The notes: a model not told the origin generated them from the sequence alone. 36,235 nt of DNA from Stemphylium vesicarium (GCA_004380135.1 QXCR01000224.1:1-36235), one strand, 5' to 3'; counted from the stretch's first letter, positions 20,292 to 32,310 are shown. Translations and numbers: made by a program.

Positions 20292-22338
20292 CCGGAGTGT
20301 GAATGACGAGAAAGAGGGACAAAACGCGACCGAGATCTTCCAGTCGGTACAACATATGTTAAGGGTATTATCCGTAGTTCAAGTTATTGAGTTCCAGCGA
20401 AGAGCAGGACTTGAAGGTCTTTAAAGGAACCGATAACGCATATTCATGAAAGGTCCAGGATAATAGTGTTGCGAGTGTGTCCTATAATAGTGGCAGTCGG
20501 AGCCAAACCCCGGCCCCTTTGCCCCCCGCGCAGCCCGCCCCCGCCCTCGTCGAGCCGCCTACACCTCTGGAGCGAGAAGCGTCATTTGGTGCACTACTTC
20601 GTAGGTGCAGCTGTAGAGATGCTCGGAACAGCCTGCTTCGGGTTCAGTCTCGCTTCCACGGCGATGATCCTTTCAAAATGCATGCAGGGCACATCGCATT
20701 TGGGGTGAATCACGACCTATAGAATCCATATTGTGCATGCGGATAATTGTCCCCGGATCATCTGCGGAGATCACATCATACAATAACGTTCGTGGCTTGT
20801 GCTAGTCGGCGATCTTTTGGAGACCGGGTGCGCGGATCTGTCTAGCTCGTGCTCTAGTAGCGAGCCCAGCTGAGCCGATAGGGACGCCCTGATCAATGCA
20901 GCTTTTGTATACACCATGACTCGAGTTCATTGTCTGCCTATATTGGCTGGCGATGACGACGTCCATATGGGATGGGTTCCAAGGTTGTCATTAGTCCATC
21001 ATGTGACTTGTAATACTTTGCTCGTGATGTGATCTACTCTTCTGGCATATTCAACACTTGTGCTTTCTTCTTTGCCATATTTTTGAGCAGGGTTTCCGGT
21101 AGAATAGGATAATGTGTAAGTACGGTTCCATGCTTGAAACGCGATTTGGTCATGAATGTGAAACTGAGGCCTTTACAGTAGCGTAGCTTCTGGGGAGTTG
21201 GGATTCACAGGGCGCGGCCCACAGGACAGTCTTTTACTAGTGACGTTGTAGCTCGGTGTAGCTCACTACCCAAGTGCGACCTAGCTGCCCAACGCTGGCG
21301 TCATTCGAGTTGGATCGTAGAAGCGCAAGGGTTGATGACGGGTCTTGTTGTACGTGTAGAGTCCTTGGAAGCGATTGTGTACATCCATCGGGTTGTTGCG
21401 ATCGCGTCTGCTGTGTGTAGATAGATTGAGAGACTCCTCGCTGGGTTTTTCGGAACAATTTCGAATTTGTTAGTTAAGCAGAATGTGAAAGGGTTGTCTA
21501 GATGATGACATGGGCTAGTAAAGTTTGTGTTTTGATGGTGTGAGGATATAGTGAGGCATACTCCTCGCGTTCTGCAATACTAGCCTCGGAGTTGGACCCC
21601 TTCTTTCTCGCGGTCGTGCCTGTCTCCGGCTTCCTCAACGCGCAGACAGCCAGGTCGGACTAGGTCCAGGATCCTGTGACTGCTCTTGCCAAAGAGACAA
21701 ACCATGGAACCGTGCATCCAGTCTCGCACGATCGTCTACTCTTCAGGCGTGTTAGGCATCTACCCTACCGAGCTGGGCTGACAAGGCTGAAATGCAGTAT
21801 AGCACTCATGAGATGCAGAGGGCTATGTGTGCTTGACGTGCTTCATAGGTGCTGCACGGCCGTTCTTCGCGATATCCGGACTGATTCGAGAATGTTCCAT
21901 GGGATTGCAAATAGACGTCGCCATTGCAGCCCGGAACCCGAGGTCGGACTTTAGTATGAGATGCATAGCAGACGGAGAATGAATAGAGCAAGACACGAGG
22001 GCATAGAGGCGTGTAGAAGTTATTTACGCACAAATATTTGGCGTAACGTGATGACAAGGAGGGTATATAGAGGTGCAATCGATGTGTCGCGTTGTGCCGA
22101 GGTTTCGCCATCGGGGCTATCGGAGGAGCTTGGGCGGTGATGATGTCGAGATTCGGACGTTGCTGAGCAATGCACATGCCGCCACTACCACGACCACACG
22201 TCTTTCTGCATTGTACCACCATTCCCCCTCGCATCAATTTTCCCACCAAAACAACGAGTACTGCGTGTCTCTACGTAGGCTCTTTTCATTCTTTGTATAG
22301 TACTATCGCCGTCCGGGCGCGCATAATACCGGTATATC
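20292..22338. other. Two-kilobase divergent intergenic region
   Basis: It lies between the SAT4-type gene (left, minus strand) and the Lon gene (right, plus strand), so it should contain both promoters. A GC-rich, Pro-coding patch at about 20510-20580 gives overlapping ORFs on the plus strand (20466-20722) but no recognisable protein. I found no tRNA-like A/B box pair and no large repeat. No gene is supported. Confidence 0.45.
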
Positions 22339-25300
22339 ATGTTCCAGAGCCAGAACCTGCCGTGGCGGGCAGCCCTTCGCCAGGCATCGCGCTCGACTTC
22401 TAGGACACTCACTACCAGAGCGTCATCGCGACACCTCCCCGCCCAATGCACAGCATCTCTTGTCGTGCGTCCACATCACCGGTGCCCGTCGCCGCCCGCC
22501 GCCCTATTCGCATACCGCACCTTCTCCACATCGCTGAGTAGACAAAAGGAAAAGGACAGCAAGACGCCACCAGAGCCACGGGAGGAGGTCAAGGAAGAGG
22601 AAACAGAGGAATCAAAGAAGCTCAAGGAGCAGCAAAAAGCCCAGGAGCTCGAGGCTAAGAATGATGCGCCTGAGCCCATACCGCCAAAGGCTGCTTCCGG
22701 GCGAGGTAGCGCAGCCGGAGGAGGCAGCGATGGCGGGGATGGAGGTGGCAAGAAGCGCAAGGGCGCTGAACGAGCGCTGGTGAAGCCCTCGATACCAGAT
22801 GTATACCCGCAAGTTATGGCGATCCCGCTCGTCAAGCGCCCGCTGTTCCCCGGCTTCTACAAGGCCATCACAATCCGCGACAGAGAGGTCGGACAGGCCA
22901 TTGCAGACATGGTGAAGCGGGGGCAGCCATACATTGGTGCCTTCATGTTCAAGGACGACACCGCCGACAAAGATGTTATCCACGACCCCAGCGAGGTTTA
23001 CGATGTGGGCACATTCTGCCAAGTCACGAGCGCATTCCCCGTCGGCGCCGACGACAACTTCGCCATGACCTGCGTCCTCTATCCACACCGCCGCATAAAG
23101 ATGACCGACCTCAAGTCGCCACCGCCACCGAAAGACGAGCCATCCGTGGCTGAGAGTACATTGGACGACACTACCGAAGCCGCAGAGCCCGAGGCACCTG
23201 CGACCCAAAACAAGGGTGACGTCGTTGCCAGCTTCGAAGAAATCACCGAAGAGGCCAAGGCTGCGCAAGGAGCATTGGTACCTACCATCCTCAAGGGCCG
23301 CAAGGTCAGCATCGCCGACGTCGAGAACATGGTTGAGGAGCCATTCGACATCAAGACAAACAAGACTATTCAAGTGCTAGTCAACGAGATTGTCAACACA
23401 TTCAAGGGCGTCGCGCTCTTGAACCCACTATTCCGCGACCACGTCTCCACCTTCTCCGTACACACCACAATGAATGTCGGCGAAGATCCAGTCAAGCTCG
23501 CAGACTTTGCAGCCGCGGTAGCACAAGCAGAGTCGCACGAGCTTCAGGATGCTCTGGAAGAGATGGACATCGAGAAGCGACTGAGTAAAGCCCTGGAGGT
23601 TCTGAAGAAGGAGCTCATTAGCGCGGAACTGCAAAAGAAGGTCGCCGACGATGTCAACGCCAGAGTCACGAAGAAACACCGCGAATACATGTTGATGGAG
23701 CAGATGAAGGGAATCAAGCGCGAGCTCGGCATCGAGTCAGACGGCAAAGACAAGCTGATCGAGAAGTTCAACGAAAAGGCTAGCAAGCTTGCCATGCCCG
23801 AAGCTGTGCGCAAGGTCTTTGAAGAGGAGATGAGCAAACTGCAGGGTCTTGAGCCCAACGGGTCAGAGTTCAACGTCACCCGCAACTACCTCGACTGGCT
23901 TACCCAGCTGCCTTGGGGCCTGCGTAGCGCCGAGAACTTCGGTATCCAACACGCCCGCGAAGTCTTGGACGAGGATCACCATGGATTGAAAGACGTCAAG
24001 GACCGCATCCTGGAGTTTATTGCCGTCGGTAAACTGCGCGGCACCGTTGAGGGCAAGATCCTCTGCTTGGTCGGCCCTCCCGGTGTGGGTAAAACCTCCA
24101 TCGGAAAGTCAATTGCCCGCGCTTTGAACCGTCAGTACTACCGCTTCAGTGTCGGTGGTATGTACGACGTGGCAGAGATCAAGGGTCATAGGAGGACTTA
24201 CGTTGGTGCGCTGCCCGGACGTATCATCCAAGCCCTCAAGAAGTGCCAGACGGAGAACCCGCTTGTCTTGATTGATGAAGTCGACAAGATTGGTCGGAAC
24301 AGCAATCACGGTGACCCAGCATCTGCGCTTCTTGAACTGCTTGACCCAGAGCAGAACAACAGCTTTTTAGATCACTACCTGGATGTGCCAGTCGACCTCT
24401 CCAAGGTCTTGTTCGTATGTACAGCCAACATGGACGAGACCATCCCACAGCCTTTACTCGACCGTATGGAGGTCATCCGCCTATCTGGTTATGTTTCGGA
24501 CGAGAAGATTGCCATTGCTGAAAAGTACCTTTCACCTGCAGCGAAAGAGATGAGCGGTTTGAAAGATGCAGACGTTGTGCTCGAGAACGATGCTATCGTC
24601 GAACTCATCAACAAGTACTGCCGTGAATCGGGTGTTCGAAACCTGAAGAAACACATTGAAAAGGTGTATCGAAAGTCAGCACTCAAGATTGTTACCGATG
24701 TGGGTGAAGACGCTCTGCCAGAGGCTGCTGCTCTGACTGAGGAAGGCAAGGCTGCGCAACAAGAGTCTAAGAAGGACGAGAGCGATACGAAGGAGACGCC
24801 ACAAAATATTGAGGAGCAGACTGCTGAGAAGCCACGCGTTGCCCTCAAGGTACCCGACTCGGTACACGTTTCCATCAACAAAGACAACCTCAAAGATTAT
24901 GTCGGCCCAGCCATCTTCACTTCGGACAGGCTCTACGACTTCACGCCACCCGGCGTGGCCATGGGTCTAGCATGGACTTCAATGGGTGGTTCGGCACTCT
25001 ACATTGAATCCATCATGCAAAATGCACTATCGGCATCATCATCGCCTGGCCTGGAGCGCAGTGGTTCTCTCCGGGATGTCATGAAGGAGTCGACTGGGGT
25101 TGCCTACTCGTTCGCCAAGAGCATCCTCGCTCGCGAATACCCCAAGAACAAGTTCTTCGAGCATGCAAGAATACATTTGCATTGCCCCGAGGGGGGTACT
25201 CCCAAGGATGGTCCCAGCGCCGGTATCACCATGGCCACTAGCATGCTCAGTTTGGCACTCAACAAGAAGATCAGGGACGACGTCGCCATGACCGGTGAGC

Positions 25301-25676
25301 TTACTCTTACCGGAAAGGTACTAAGGATTGGCGGTCTCCGTGAGAAGACTGTTGCCGCGCGGAGAGCCGGCGCAAAGACGGTCATCTTCCCACATGACAA
25401 CATGAGCGACTGGCTTGAATTGCCAGAGGTACGTACATATCATTCTCTACGCAGGTCACGATCGCTAACAAATTCTAGAACATCAAAGAAGGCATCGAAG
25501 GCCGCCCCGTATCATGGTACAAGGAAGTCTTCGACATCGTCTTCCCCGATCTCGACAAGGACGCAGCCAACAAGATGTGGGAGAAGGAACTCAAGCCCAA
25601 GAAGGGCGATCGCAAGAAGCGCGAGCAAAAGAAGAAGGAAGAGGAAGAAGAGGAGTCTGGTGATGATGACGACTGA
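22339..25676 (+). CDS. pim1: Mitochondrial ATP-dependent Lon protease
   Basis: Exon 1 is 22339-25428 and exon 2 is 25479-25676. The 50-bp intron (GTACGT..TAG) joins LPE to NIKEGIEGRP in phase for 1095 aa. The N-terminus is Arg/Ser/Thr-rich without acidic residues (RQASRSTSRTLTTRASSR), as in a mitochondrial presequence, and is followed by a low-complexity Glu/Lys and Gly-rich segment. The Lon N-terminal domain starts near 155 (PQVMAIPLVKRPLFPGFYKA). Walker A is GPPGVGKT at 579-586 and Walker B is PLVLIDEVDKIG. A charged insert (about 785-830) precedes the protease domain, where PKDGPSAG gives the catalytic Ser960 and GGLREK gives Lys1003. The tail is very Lys/Glu/Asp-rich. In the family the hexamer degrades misfolded and oxidised matrix proteins and helps maintain mtDNA. 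All catalytic residues are intact. Confidence 0.95.
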
Positions 25677-26687
25677 GTCACTCGTTTTTTCTCAACTCTC
25701 CAATTGTAAGATATGTACAGGGACCCAAGGATGACGGAAAGAGGGTATAGAATTGCAGCAAAGCGCAGCGCATTCTAGGCGTTTTATGTTTCCATGTTGT
25801 CATGATATTTGGCGTAGCATTTGGCTACTACTTAGGGCGAAGCCAACCACTCACGATTTCTCCCAAGCATCTTTGGTAATGAATGATCAAACCGAATTCT
25901 CTCTTCTCTATAAAAAAAATTTGATTCAGATTTTGCGTGCAGCAGACTTGCATGTCCCAACGAGCATCATCCCTTCTCGTTTGCTGTGCTGTGAGGTTTT
26001 GGTACCTTGCGCGGTTCGGTCCGTACCTAGTATCCCTCTCTCCCATGCCACCACGGCTGCGAGTGCGTGTACTCTTGACAAGCAACATCGCTGTTTCGTA
26101 CATGTATCTTCTCGCACGTATATGGGATTCCCTTGCTCGGCGCAGCTGTTGCGCTTTACGCAGATAAATCAAGGAATGGGCGATTTAGTTCGGGTTCAAC
26201 AATTTCGTCGTCGTCGTTGGTGTCACTATAATTTTCTTCCTCTTTACCCCTCCATGCACGGCGCGTGGAGCTAAGTGGGGTGGGTGCATGATGATGCGAG
26301 CGCTGCTGTTGAGGCAGCGATGTATGCATAAAATATAATTGTTCTTGTATAAGTTAGGCTCTAACGCTTGTGGCAGTATACTATGTAGTACGTATCGCAG
26401 GATAGTTTGGTGAAAGGTGAATTCTACGCTTACGCGCCGCACCCGCGGTCTCACGCGCACCAAACCACCACCACTCCAACCCCATATGGCGCACCTAGAC
26501 AGTCGCACCTACGGCTATCTAGCTATTGGACAATGGCCAGCTTTGCGACAGCGTGGTTTTGCCCTGCATGGCCGTGTTGTGCACTGCATGATGAGTTCAC
26601 TGCATGATGACTTGGGTGTTCTCTGCGTGAAACGGGCGTGGGAATGCGTGGACGTGAACGATGTTGACGTGTCAGCGGCTTGAAACG

Positions 26688-26722
26688 CCACCACCACCAC
26701 CACCACCACCACCACCACCACC
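26688..26722. repeat. CCA trinucleotide microsatellite, about 12 copies
   Basis: An uninterrupted CCA run of 35 bp, ended by CGTCACGG. It lies in noncoding DNA. The antisense poly-valine ORF it creates is an artefact of the repeat. Confidence 0.95.
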
Positions 26723-27880
26723 GTCACGGCAGATGAGAAGGCAAGAGGGATTAGAGAGCGAACAACGCATACTGCGAACGGGAGGGAACGGATTGTAGTA
26801 TGTGTGAATCATGGGCTGGGGCTTGGAGGCGTCGCTGTAACGTGTTGAGCGAGGGAAATTGTGGTTGTTGTCATACGATGCAGCGACAACGGTAATTCCA
26901 AGGCTGCGATGCTGCGATCGCAGACCGCATGGCGTAGTCCGGTGTGCAAAACGCCATGGAGGACTAACTAGGTGGCTGAATATGAAGAAGGAGCGCCCTA
27001 GATGTGCCCCCTTTGGAGGCGCAGTTTAGGGAGCCACACCTTTCCCTTATCCCTCCTCCATGAACGAACCCATCCACTTCACATGCAAGATGCAGGAATT
27101 CCCGTTGAGAAGCCTTTTTTTTCTTCGTCGGAACAACGCCCTCCAATCCGCAGGAAACGAAGGATTCAGGTACGTTAGCGAGTCCTTTCGTCCACGCCCC
27201 CGAACGTGCAGAATCAGCCGGCGACTCGAGGCTCTCTCGCCAGTAACGTCGGCTGTGCGACATGCTTGGTGGGGCGGGTTGTGAGTCTACTTTGTTGCTA
27301 AGCACGGAGGTACACTCCCGTAAGTACCATGAGGTGCAGTAGTCTGCGCTCGTCTACGCGTCGACTAATGTATGCCAGCCCGAAAGAGGGGTTTTGCTCA
27401 TATGGTGATGTGAATTTTTGATGAGGGGGTTGACGCCAGGGGTGGGTAAAGCAGCAAGCAGCTCCTGCACCACCACCCACGTCGCAATATAGCAGTTCGG
27501 GCAGTCTGTAGTTGTCAATCCAAGGGGTAAGACGTAAAGTGTGTGTCGATGATGCAAACGGTGAAGATACGTGCGACTCTCACCGCAGGTTGTTAGAGTG
27601 GCTGCCACACCCCAGGGCAAAGACCAATCAGTACAAAATCGGCGGTACCAGACGGCTTTTCTTTGCCTCACCGGAGTCTGATTTGACGAGAGCGTACCCG
27701 AATTCGGACTTTTGCTGCTTGCTGCGCATACTGCAAGGCAGAAGGGCCCTTTTTTTCGTCCAATGGGCCTCGCTAGCCGCCTGACCGCCAGCTGTTCTAA
27801 TGACAGCAACCATCCAAAAACATTGCGACGCTGCATGAGCTGGGAAAAAACCTGCCTCTCAATCTGTCGCCCTTAACTTT

Positions 27881-27926
27881 TTGTCACTTTCTCGCTTTTT
27901 CCCTCCCCCTTTCCCCCTTCCCCCGC
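27881..27926 (+). promoter_or_regulatory. Polypyrimidine tract, possible core promoter of the kinase-like gene
   Basis: About 45 bases are almost all C and T (CTTTCTCGCTTTTTCCCTCC and onward). CT-rich tracts of this type commonly sit just upstream of transcription starts in filamentous fungi. The start codon is about 840 bp downstream, so the tract would imply a long leader or a leader intron. Assignment is by composition only. Confidence 0.3.
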
Positions 27927-28497
27927 TTTGGTGAAACGTTTTGGCTACCTTGGTACCGGTTACGACAGGCTTGTGTGAGGTGCCGATAGTTCGCCTCTGG
28001 GATATTTGATTTGCTCAATTCGTCGGGATACGCTAACGTGGTGGTGGTGCTAAGCCGGCTCGACGGGGGGAAAGTCGCGCCCTTCTCCGCATTCATTGGC
28101 TATCCTACCCCAGCCTTCTGTCGCGCATTCATCCCAACTCACATCAGACTCATCATCGCACGTCGCATCCCTCGTTGCCTGCCACCCCCGGAAGGACCAT
28201 CGCCCGTCAGCCTGCTGCTCGCCGCCGCCTCATTGAGCCTCACTCGCCCAACGTTGCGCGCCCACTGCCACCTTTTCATCGCCTACGCCCGCCCGTTGGG
28301 AAGGTTAGGCGCCAACTCCGTCCCTGGCATGTCGCTTGGGCGTCAACAATAGACCGAGCGGATTTTTTTACTATTTGCGCGCCGGGATTGGAAAAGTCTG
28401 CAGGAGAGGAAGAAGAAAAAAAAAACAGCAAAAGAGAGTGAGAGGGGCAAATGCGCCATCGCGGTTTCGAGGCACAGAGCATGAACTAGGTGGATGG

Positions 28498-28680
28498 ATG
28501 CAGGAAGCCACAGTTACACACGACCGCGACACAGCATGCAGCTGGCGCCAAATCGATAGCACAGAGTTCCAATCAATCCGTATCAGACCAGGAAATTCCC
28601 CGCAGCGCGAAGAGAAGGCCCGACCCGCCCGCCTGAGTTACTGCTTGCTCCGCACCGTGAAGGCTGGCAGAGGGGGTTAA
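28498..28680 (+). promoter_or_regulatory. Upstream ORF in the putative leader of the kinase-like gene
   Basis: An ATG at 28498 opens a 60-codon frame that stops at 28680, 81 bp before the main ATG at 28762 and in the same frame. If the leader is transcribed as it stands, this uORF would reduce initiation at the main start. The peptide (starting MQEATVTHDRDTACSW) has no recognisable features. A leader intron could remove it. Confidence 0.3.
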
Positions 28681-28761
28681 GAAGGCTGGGAGCGAGCTGA
28701 GAGACCGACGACACGGCACCACACAGCGTGGTGCGTGTGTGACCGCCGCCACAAGAAGAAG

Positions 28762-31700
28762 ATGCCGCTGCTTTCGGCGGATAATGGTGATTCGAGTAGA
28801 AGCCGTAGCAGGCAAAGGGCACGCACAGAAGTGAGCGAACATAGGAGCATGTGGGATCGCATCAGCTTCCAGAAGATTGGCTCATGGCTGAAGAAGGAGG
28901 AGCAGGACCCGCCGCCATCGCCGACAAAAGCCGCGAAGCCCGACGCGGAGAAGCCAAAGGAGCCTACACGACCGCATTCGAGTGGCGGGCTGCTGGGTCG
29001 CAGAGGCAGCAGGAAAGTTATCCCAGGGTTGCCTAGACCTTTGACGTTTAAGCGAATGCAGAGCGAGAAGAGAGATAAGCTGCTGGAGGTGCCCGAATAT
29101 GAACAGCGAAGAACCGCGTCAGAGGACCGTCAAAGTTCCGCACCCTCGAAGCGCAACCTCTCGCCACCTCCAGTCTCCGCCCCTTCCATTTCCGCACCCG
29201 ACGTTCTGAGCCCGCACCTGAGTAATATACAAAGCATCACCCAGAAAGAGGAGCCCCCTGTGGAGGAGGAGCGGACAATAGGCGGAGGCCCGGACTCGAA
29301 TATACCAGCTGGCGCGCGTCAGGTAGACTACGGCGTTGAAGAGCCAGAAGATTACATGTCTGCAGGCGGCTCTGTAGGGGAACTGCTGCCTCCGCCGCCA
29401 CAGTCATCACCACCGCCGCCTCCAACACTCGAAGTAGCCGACGCTTTCTCTGAGCATGGGTCGCATCACTCTGGATCCGTCATCGACGATGTACGACTAC
29501 AGGAAGAGTTGGAAGCGAAATGGATTCTGAATCTCAGCATGCACTTCCGCGACCTGTCAGATCGCGAAAAGTTCTTTGTTACTTTTGCGGAAGAGCCCAA
29601 CAGATGGAGGAGAGTCACCGTGTCGTGCGACTATCGAAATCTAGAGGCAGACTCGCTCGAATCCGATCTCAAGTCGCTGCATTACCAGCGCGACAAAAGC
29701 TCGCGCATATACGAAGCCATCCGCGATTCTCTTGCCGCCATACAGTTCTACGACACTGTGACAAATCTCAAGCTCGAGACCACGGATGGCCGTCTCCACG
29801 TTCACGTCACAGAGGATGTCAACGAAATCATCCCCTATCCGGCCGTTTCAGCGATCGAGCACCTGGACTGCAAGCGCTTCCGCGAAAACGCCATCTCTTT
29901 CGACTCGCACATTTCCGGCTTTGTGTACAAGGTCTCCGTCAACCATCGAACGCTCATCAAGAAGGAGATACCGGGCCCGGATGCTGTTGAGGAGTTTCTC
30001 TATGAAATCAACGCGCTCGTCAGCCTGAAAGAGTCAAAGTCCGTCATCAGGTTCGAAGGCGTCATTGTCGATGAGCAGGATGAACTCATCAAGGGACTGC
30101 TGATCAGCTACGCAGAGCAAGGAGCGCTAGTGGACATGATTTACGATTTCAAGTTGACAGGGCAGTTGTACTGGGAGCGCAGAGAGCGATGGGCACGACA
30201 GATTATCGAAGGTCTTTCCGAGATACATGAAGCTGGATTCGTTCAAGGAGATTTCACTCTATCGAACATCGTAATCGACAATGACGACAACGCGAAGATT
30301 ATCGACATCAACCGCCGCGGTTGCCCTGTGGGATGGGAGCCACCCGAGCTCGCTAAGCTCATCGAGAGTGGTCAACGGATATCGATATACATCGGCGTTA
30401 AATCAGATCTGTTTCAGCTCGGCATGGTGTTATGGGCGTTAGCAGAGCAACAGGATGAGCCCGAGCGCCAACAGCGACCACTTTCCCGCACACTTGACCA
30501 CCGAGATACCGACGTTCCGGTATACTTCCGCGACATCATCCGAGCATGCCTGAGCGATACGCCCCGGGGCAGACCATCTGCTGCGAACTTACTCAAGCAC
30601 TTCCCCGAAAATACCCTAGACGACGACTTCAAGCCCAAGGCTGCCATCAGAGACAGTGTCTCCACCCATAGAAGCGACAAGGAATACATCGATCCTAGAA
30701 CAGCCGTTGACCTTGAAGACATTTCCAAACACCGTCGTCATTCGAGACAGCAGTTGTCATTCGAGGAGATCAACATTCCACGCACGGAATATCCCGAATC
30801 ATCTGGATCCTATATCATACCGAACAACCACTCGGAGCGTGGCCGCTCCCCAGGCCCGTTGAGTATCAGTGATAGGAATCGACGGAGTGATTGCTCGCGC
30901 TCGCCTTACCCTGGCCATCGATCTGTCATGTCGCTCGACGATTCGGAGCTCGAAAATGAACTGGCTAGTCTCCCGGCTAGCAGGGAAACAAGATGGGAAC
31001 AAGTCTATGTGGATGGGGATACCAAGCTTGTCCAAAGAGGATGTGGCGACATTGATGTACATGACTTTGCCTCACAGGAACCGAAAGACATTTGCATCAC
31101 AAGTCCTCCCGGCGAGATTGAGAATTCGTACCGTCGAAACAGCACATCTGAAGAAGTCCCCTTAGCTTTGTCAGTGGACAGTAGACCCCTTACCATGGAC
31201 TCTTATTCCAAACATAGCAGCCTACAAGAGCCGTCTGAGAAGGGTCATCATCATAGTGTCGGAAGCAAAGATTCTTTCAGCGATCGCGTGCACCATCTTG
31301 CACAGTCACAACCACAACCACCGCAAACACCCCCGGAGCCTGCGGAAACTCCAGACTATTACGATAGCCAGCAGTCTCAGATGCCCGACTCTGCTGTGCT
31401 AGCCAACCTCGAATACGACGTTGCCATGGATTCTTCGACGACGAATAGTACCGGGCCGCCATCACGAGTGAGCACGGGATTTTCCATCTTCGATCGACCG
31501 GAGCCATCGACAAGAAGAGTCGGGACGGGTTTTTCGATCGCACCAGGATATCGCATGCCTCTGCATCAGGATTCAGGCTTTGGAGAACCGGAGCGGGTGT
31601 CTTACGAGAGCGAAAGAATACGGCACAGCCTCGACGAGAGCATCAAGGATCTGCAATTCTCGACTGAAGAAGAAGCAAGGATCGATGAGAGGCTATGGGA

Positions 31701-32310
31701 TGAGAAAGAAGGCACGATGTTTGGCGATGGTATTCGTGGCTCGGAGTTGGAAATCAGACAAGAGCCCATACCCATCTTCACGATGCCGAAGTCACCGCAG
31801 AAAAAGGAGAAGCAGACAGTCACATCCATGCCGCCACCATCCCTACCCAGTGTCGGACCGAAAAACGTGCTCAGCGTCACCGACGTGCAGGATAAAGCCC
31901 TAGAGGAAAAGACCTCGGACACTACTATTCGCCCACCAAGCATCGTCGTCCCAGACTTCCACCATGCCATCCCCAAACCCGTTGACTCCATGGACGTTGT
32001 ATCCGGCGACGTGGCGCATAAAAACGTCGCTTTCAGCACTTCACCCGCAAGAGACATCTCGCCCAACAACACCAACAACACCAACAACACCAACAACAAA
32101 CGCACATCAAAGGAGAAGCCACCGCGCGACCCTGTGTATGATGACTACCTCTCTCCAGCCGAAGACTCAGACGACGATGACGACGGCAAAAAAGCGTCGA
32201 ATGATCTTTCGGCGTACCTGTCGCATTCGATTTCTTTTGACCGAAGTATTGATTTTTACATGCGCGAACATGAGAAGATGAGGGTGGGTTCGCGAGGACC
32301 AAAAGTTTGA
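28762..32310 (+). CDS. Large protein with a divergent protein kinase-like domain
   Basis: An intronless frame of 1182 aa from ATG 28762; an in-frame GTG upstream is not needed. Residues 1-250 are disordered, Ser/Pro-rich and basic near the start. A globular section begins near 250 (EELEAKWILNLSMHFRDLSDREKFFV). The kinase-like domain covers about 380-625: a possible ATP lysine in LIKKE (Lys400 or Lys401), the alpha-C region EFLYEINALVSL, a catalytic loop QGDFTLSN (Asp497, Asn502, no HRD and Thr at the usual Lys position), IIDIN (Asp515) instead of DFG, and GWEPPEL for APE. The last 550 residues are disordered and rich in Ser/Pro/Glu, with an Asn-Thr repeat. It may be a pseudokinase or an atypical kinase acting as a scaffold. 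I cannot assign a cellular role. The gene looks intact. Confidence 0.8.
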   Translation: MPLLSADNGDSSRSRSRQRARTEVSEHRSMWDRISFQKIGSWLKKEEQDPPPSPTKAAKPDAEKPKEPTRPHSSGGLLGRRGSRKVIPGLPRPLTFKRMQSEKRDKLLEVPEYEQRRTASEDRQSSAPSKRNLSPPPVSAPSISAPDVLSPHLSNIQSITQKEEPPVEEERTIGGGPDSNIPAGARQVDYGVEEPEDYMSAGGSVGELLPPPPQSSPPPPPTLEVADAFSEHGSHHSGSVIDDVRLQEELEAKWILNLSMHFRDLSDREKFFVTFAEEPNRWRRVTVSCDYRNLEADSLESDLKSLHYQRDKSSRIYEAIRDSLAAIQFYDTVTNLKLETTDGRLHVHVTEDVNEIIPYPAVSAIEHLDCKRFRENAISFDSHISGFVYKVSVNHRTLIKKEIPGPDAVEEFLYEINALVSLKESKSVIRFEGVIVDEQDELIKGLLISYAEQGALVDMIYDFKLTGQLYWERRERWARQIIEGLSEIHEAGFVQGDFTLSNIVIDNDDNAKIIDINRRGCPVGWEPPELAKLIESGQRISIYIGVKSDLFQLGMVLWALAEQQDEPERQQRPLSRTLDHRDTDVPVYFRDIIRACLSDTPRGRPSAANLLKHFPENTLDDDFKPKAAIRDSVSTHRSDKEYIDPRTAVDLEDISKHRRHSRQQLSFEEINIPRTEYPESSGSYIIPNNHSERGRSPGPLSISDRNRRSDCSRSPYPGHRSVMSLDDSELENELASLPASRETRWEQVYVDGDTKLVQRGCGDIDVHDFASQEPKDICITSPPGEIENSYRRNSTSEEVPLALSVDSRPLTMDSYSKHSSLQEPSEKGHHHSVGSKDSFSDRVHHLAQSQPQPPQTPPEPAETPDYYDSQQSQMPDSAVLANLEYDVAMDSSTTNSTGPPSRVSTGFSIFDRPEPSTRRVGTGFSIAPGYRMPLHQDSGFGEPERVSYESERIRHSLDESIKDLQFSTEEEARIDERLWDEKEGTMFGDGIRGSELEIRQEPIPIFTMPKSPQKKEKQTVTSMPPPSLPSVGPKNVLSVTDVQDKALEEKTSDTTIRPPSIVVPDFHHAIPKPVDSMDVVSGDVAHKNVAFSTSPARDISPNNTNNTNNTNNKRTSKEKPPRDPVYDDYLSPAEDSDDDDDGKKASNDLSAYLSHSISFDRSIDFYMREHEKMRVGSRGPKV
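32065..32098 (+). repeat. 9-bp coding microsatellite (AACAACACC units)
   Basis: Nearly four in-frame copies of AACAACACC encode an Asn-Asn-Thr repeat in the disordered C-terminal part of the kinase-like protein. Because the unit is a multiple of three, copy-number change would keep the frame. Confidence 0.85.

Larger units (their letters stand above)
25677..28761. other. Three-kilobase intergenic region upstream of the kinase-like gene
   Basis: No protein gene can be supported between the Lon stop and the next start codon. The stretch holds a CCA microsatellite (26688-26722), a long polypyrimidine tract (about 27881-27926), a second C-rich part (about 28100-28300) and an upstream ORF (28498-28680). 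The last 0.8-0.9 kb is probably promoter and 5' leader of the kinase-like gene. For the rest I see nothing definite. Confidence 0.45.

Noticed and set aside
20466..20722. Pro-rich ORFs upstream of Lon
   Set aside because: Low-complexity GC-rich patch with no domain or splice support, in the likely promoter region.
26515..26727. Minus-strand ORF beginning with a poly-valine run
   Set aside because: Produced by the CCA microsatellite read in antisense.
28011..28352. 113-codon ORF in the leader of the kinase-like gene
   Set aside because: It starts at a non-ATG codon, its Pro/Arg/Leu content reflects C-rich DNA, and no domain is visible.
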